Shown piece after piece: positions 61,070-64,000 of a DNA stretch of 64,000 nt. The stretch is from NCBI RefSeq assembly GCF_002272015.1, contig NZ_NPBY01000030.1, forward strand, positions 124,001 to 188,000, written 5' to 3'. Source of the DNA: Paenibacillus campinasensis. Its GTDB lineage: Bacteria > Bacillota > Bacilli > Paenibacillales > Paenibacillaceae. The first letter of the stretch is position 1; each line of letters begins with the position of its first letter. A model generated the notes under the pieces. That model was not told the DNA's origin and did not search any database. It worked only from the letters and a program-made list of their open reading frames with translations. The position numbers and the translations under genes are program-made.

Positions 61070-61234
61070 AATTTTGATGAAGTTCTCCTCTGGTAAGTAT
61101 GTATGGAAATGGACCAACTGCATGTTGTACAGACGCTCCGTTCCTGATTATAGGATATGACAAATTCCGTCATAAATAAATATGGAATATTCACTACCCT
61201 CTTCCTATGTTCGTTGATTTCTGCTTGCAATGAC

Positions 61235-61283
61235 AAAAAAAGGGCGACTTCACTGCTGCAACAGCAGCAGGAGTCCCCCTTTC
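61235..61283 (-). terminator. Terminator of the DUF485-actP operon
   Basis: On the minus strand GGGGGACTCCTGCTGCTG pairs with CAGCAGTGAAGTCGCCC, followed by TTTTTTT. It lies 108 bp after the symporter stop and is homologous to the hairpin at 59036-59080. Confidence 0.85.
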
Positions 61284-61390
61284 TATGTCCTTCATCCGCT
61301 TTAAGCCATCTAACGTCGGCATCAGGCACAGACACCTGTTTCAGACTCCGGGCTTCAGACTTCGTGCCTGATGCCCTCTTCTGTCCCCGG

Positions 61391-62902
61391 TTATGCTCCC
61401 GTGTTAGCCTTCACCAGCACCTCGGCGTATTTCGCCTCATCCTTGGAGGAGGAGAAGTACGTTCCGAGATATGCCGCCAGGAAGCCGAGCGGAATCGAGA
61501 CGATGCCCGGATTGGTCATCGGGAAGATCGGAGTTCCTGTCAGAATGGCCTGACCATTCGGGTCCCAGATGTTCGGGCTGAGCGCAACCAGAACAACGGT
61601 GCTGATCAGACCTGTCAGCATGCCTGTAACCGCACCGGTGGTATTGAATCTTTTCCAGAAGACGGTATACAGAATAACTGGCAGGTTCGCGCTGGCCGCC
61701 ACGGCAAAAGCAAGCGACACGAGGAAGGCAACGTTCATATTTTGCGCGAACAGCGCCAGCAGAATCGAAAGAATGGATACGCCGATGGAGGCGTAACGCG
61801 CCATCTTCAGCTGCTCCTTCTCGGAGGAGGTTCCTTTGCGCACGATCTGACCGTAGAAATCATGGGCAAAGGCCGAGGCTGCCGACAGCACAAGTCCGGT
61901 AACAACTGCCAGTATGGTTGCGAAGGCGACTGCCGAGATGAGGGCAAAGAGGAAGTCGCCTCCAAGCGCCTTGGCCAGCAGCGGCGCCGCCATATTGCCT
62001 GCGGTATCGACCTGGGTAATGTCAGCCGTCCCGACAAAGGCCGCAGCCCCGAAGCCAAGGAAGATCGTCATCACATAGAACAGGCCGATAATCCAGGTGG
62101 CGTAGACGACCGAGCTGCGCGCCGTCTTCGCATCCTTCACCGTAAAGAAGCGGATCAGAATATGAGGCAGACCGGCAGTCCCGAGCACGAGCGCCAGGTT
62201 CAGCGACAGCGTCTCCAGCGGTACGTTGTACTTGTTCCCCGGGTGGAGGAAGGCCTCCTGCAGCGGCGTCGCCGTCTTCATATGCTCGAACATGTTCGTC
62301 AGGCTAAAGTCAAACTTGGCGAATACGATGATGGAAATAATGAACGTACCAATCATCAGCAGAACCGCCTTCGAGATTTGCACCCAGCTGGTGGCATGCA
62401 TGCCGCCAAATACGACGTAGATCGTCATGAGCACTCCGACAATCAGAACGGACAGCGTGTAATCCAGCCCCAGCAGCAGCTTAATGAGCGCGCCCGCGCC
62501 GACAAGCTGTGCGATCATGTAGAAGATGGAGATTGAAATCGTATTGAGCGCAGCTACACCGCGAACTTTCTTATCCGAGAAGCGGGCGGCAATCATGTCC
62601 GCCACCGTATATTTCCCGAGATTTCGCAGCGGCTCCGCGACAAGATACAGCACAACCAGATAAGCTACTAGGAAGCCGATGCTGTAGAAGAAGCCATCGA
62701 AGCCCACCAGCGCGATGGACCCTGCAATCCCCAGAAAGGACGCTGCCGACATATAATCGCCGGCAATCGCGGTTCCATTCTGCCAGCCTTTCAGGCCGCC
62801 GCCTGCCGTATAGAAATCGCTCGTATTCGTTGTCTTCTTGGCGGCATAATACGTGATGATCAGCGTGAGCAGTACGATACCGCAAAATAACGCAATCGCC
62901 AT
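61391..62902 (-). CDS. Cation/acetate symporter (ActP/YwcA-like), copy 2
   Basis: A 503-residue SSS symporter with about 13 helices. Marks are TYYAAKKTTNTSDFYTAGGGLKGWQNGTAIAGDYMSAASFLGIAG, GLPHILIRFFTVKDAKTARSSVVYA and VTGLVLSAASAFAHDFYG. ATG at 62902 follows GGAGG by 9 nt and starts 4 bp after the DUF485 stop; the longer frame overlaps that gene. The DUF485-actP pairing is the classical acetate permease arrangement, so acetate or a short-chain monocarboxylate is likely. A cre-like site lies upstream of the operon. Confidence 0.94.
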   Translation of the reverse strand: MAIALFCGIVLLTLIITYYAAKKTTNTSDFYTAGGGLKGWQNGTAIAGDYMSAASFLGIAGSIALVGFDGFFYSIGFLVAYLVVLYLVAEPLRNLGKYTVADMIAARFSDKKVRGVAALNTISISIFYMIAQLVGAGALIKLLLGLDYTLSVLIVGVLMTIYVVFGGMHATSWVQISKAVLLMIGTFIISIIVFAKFDFSLTNMFEHMKTATPLQEAFLHPGNKYNVPLETLSLNLALVLGTAGLPHILIRFFTVKDAKTARSSVVYATWIIGLFYVMTIFLGFGAAAFVGTADITQVDTAGNMAAPLLAKALGGDFLFALISAVAFATILAVVTGLVLSAASAFAHDFYGQIVRKGTSSEKEQLKMARYASIGVSILSILLALFAQNMNVAFLVSLAFAVAASANLPVILYTVFWKRFNTTGAVTGMLTGLISTVVLVALSPNIWDPNGQAILTGTPIFPMTNPGIVSIPLGFLAAYLGTYFSSSKDEAKYAEVLVKANTGA

Positions 62903-62906
62903 ACGC

Positions 62907-63212
62907 TTAAGCCTCCATCTCCTGTTTGATGTCATCCGCAATCCGGTCGAATTGCGAAGCCTTGCGGGTGTACAGAATGCACAGCACCCAAGTCATAATG
63001 AACTGGGCGAAGGCAAAGACCCAGGCCCAGGTAATCGGGCCGACTGCCGGATGATTCAAGATGTCCGTGTACGAGGTAAGAATCGGCAGTGCAAAATAAA
63101 ACAGCATAAAAAATACAGTCATCGGAACTATGAAACGTTTCTTGTGTGTGAGCAGTTTTTTGAATTTGTCGGAATGCCATACTTCCATATAGCTTTTTCC
63201 TTTGGTCTCCAT
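62907..63212 (-). CDS. DUF485 membrane protein, ActP partner
   Basis: A 101-residue protein with two membrane helices (RFIVPMTVFFMLFYFALPIL and VFAFAQFIMTWVLCILYTRKA), preceded by the family signature DKFKKLLTHKKRFIVPMT. DUF485 proteins (E. coli YjcH type) are encoded just before actP and are thought to assist it. First gene of the two-gene operon; its stop is 4 bp before the symporter ATG. Confidence 0.94.
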   Translation of the reverse strand: METKGKSYMEVWHSDKFKKLLTHKKRFIVPMTVFFMLFYFALPILTSYTDILNHPAVGPITWAWVFAFAQFIMTWVLCILYTRKASQFDRIADDIKQEMEA

Positions 63213-63260
63213 TCCATTTCCCCTCCATCCACAGCAGAGTGCGTTTCAATCCAATCAAAT

Positions 63261-63274
63261 TGTAAGCGCTTCAA
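63261..63274 (-). promoter_or_regulatory. cre site upstream of DUF485-actP
   Basis: On the minus strand TTGAAGCGCTTACA matches the CcpA consensus with one mismatch (T for G at position 2). It lies about 50 bp before the DUF485 start. The rest of 63213-63482 shows nothing else I can support. Confidence 0.65.
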
Positions 63275-63482
63275 ATTGATTATATACGCGACCTGCTTCG
63301 CATACTACCGCCTTTGCGCGAAGCGTCGCCATCTCTGCGCGAAATGCCGTGTACCGCGTGTGGACCGCATCGAGCGGCGACGGATGGTGCGAAACAGCAC
63401 CGGATCACAGGTGATCTCCGCCTGGGAAGGTAGCCCTTCGGTCATCATGCTTCGGGTAGCCAGGACCGCGCCTCCCTAATCA

Positions 63483-64000
63483 CTAGCTCTCACGCAGCAG
63501 CCTGAACAAATCCTTGGCTGCTTCTCTGGACAACGGGATGACCGTCCCATCCCCGTCCTTCAACACGAGGTTATAGGCGCCATTCTGCCACGGCAACAGC
63601 TCTGCAATCCGGTCTACGTTCACCAGATAGCTGCGATGCGGGCGAAAGAAGGAATAACCCGCAAGCCGCTCCTCCAGCTCCTGAAGCGTATGCTTGCTCT
63701 TGATCTTGCGCCCTTCCGCGGTATGAATGACGATGCTTCGCTCCTCCCGCACCGCGTATACAATCGCTTCCGGGTCAACCAGGACATGCTTGCCTCCGTC
63801 ATCAAGCAGCAGCTTGCCTCGCATGGCGCGGCCCCGGTTCTCCGCAGGGGAAGGCTCCTTTAACCCGGCCTTGCTTCCTGGATCGGACGGCTCTGTTGGC
63901 GAAGGAAGCTCTGTAAACAGGCGGGCGCGTACGCGCTCTAATGACTCCCGAAACCTCAGGTGGCTGTACGGCTTCATTAAATAATCAATGGCGTTCAGGC
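63483..64000 (-). CDS. LytTR-family response regulator, 3' part
   Basis: C-terminal part of a LytR/AlgR-type regulator; the frame runs off the right edge. The residues before the first in-window Met read LNAIDYL, then MKPY, the usual end of a receiver domain (conserved Lys-Pro), so the start lies outside. A Ser/Pro-rich linker (about 30 residues) leads to a LytTR DNA-binding domain with KSKHTLQELEERLAGYSFFRPHRSYLVNVDRI. It sits directly upstream of DUF485-actP on the same strand and is a good candidate regulator of that operon, as LytST/BtsSR-type systems control carboxylate transporters elsewhere (inference). Confidence 0.9.
   Translation of the reverse strand, partial: LNAIDYLMKPYSHLRFRESLERVRARLFTELPSPTEPSDPGSKAGLKEPSPAENRGRAMRGKLLLDDGGKHVLVDPEAIVYAVREERSIVIHTAEGRKIKSKHTLQELEERLAGYSFFRPHRSYLVNVDRIAELLPWQNGAYNLVLKDGDGTVIPLSREAAKDLFRLLRES

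Noticed and set aside
61157-62536. 459-codon plus-strand ORF opposite the second ActP symporter
   Set aside because: Arg/Gln/His-rich antisense frame of a well-supported membrane transporter.

Overview
The window reads as one contiguous piece of a Paenibacillus-like (Bacillota, Paenibacillaceae) chromosome. The evidence is the moderately high GC content, strong AGGAGG-type ribosome sites with frequent GTG and TTG starts, rho-independent hairpin terminators, and gene content: a CydABDC operon, Lpl-type sugar transporters that lack their own ATPase, a large secreted GH81 beta-1,3-glucanase with discoidin domains, an LtaS-like sulfatase and a DUF4023 small protein. I see no rRNA, tRNA, CRISPR array, phage or transposase gene. 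Genes enter from the left (the 3' part of an LtaS-like gene) and leave on the right (the C-terminal part of a LytTR response regulator).

Layout. 1-5.3 kb: LtaS-like enzyme, a possible small secreted protein, a CNNM/CBS (HlyC/CorC) membrane protein, and an EIIC-like permease fused to an unrecognised N-terminal domain. 5.3-13.7 kb: fumC and cydABDC on the minus strand, with two Rex/FNR-like palindromes upstream of cydA. 13.7-18.5 kb: an acidic-repeat membrane protein, a HAD phosphatase, mtlD, and adenine deaminase behind a promoter, purine-riboswitch aptamer and terminator leader. 19-25.5 kb: an OmpR/HisK two-component pair divergent from a DUF418 protein, DUF4023, and a YhgE-like exporter with a TetR regulator behind tandem operators. 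25.6-30.6 kb: GH81 glucanase with a structured leader, then a palindromic repeat. 30.6-35.7 kb: CGNR regulator divergent from an epoxide hydrolase, a FlaR-like kinase, cysteine synthase and LipL.

35.8-49.2 kb: a transglutaminase plus CBM9-like operon divergent from a membrane-anchored AraC regulator, an Lpl-type ABC importer divergent from a cytoplasmic GH18 hydrolase, DUF378 and a cytoplasmic alpha-amylase. 49.2-57.3 kb: two orphan Dpp-type permeases, glutathione peroxidase, GH127 arabinofuranosidase divergent from an AraC regulator with a perfect cre site between them, a HAD hydrolase and a methyltransferase. 57.4-64 kb: two acetate/SSS symporters flanking an FAD oxidoreductase, the DUF485 partner, and a LytTR regulator.

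Functionally the region is polysaccharide and oligosaccharide scavenging (GH81, GH127, GH18, GH13, Lpl importer) under AraC and probably CcpA control, together with respiration and central carbon genes (cyd, fumC, actP). The most informative non-coding element is the adenine deaminase leader. It has a near-consensus sigma-A promoter, an 80-nt aptamer with every purine-riboswitch core segment and the guanine-type C at the specificity position, then an unusually long (about 180 nt) stretch before a perfect terminator.
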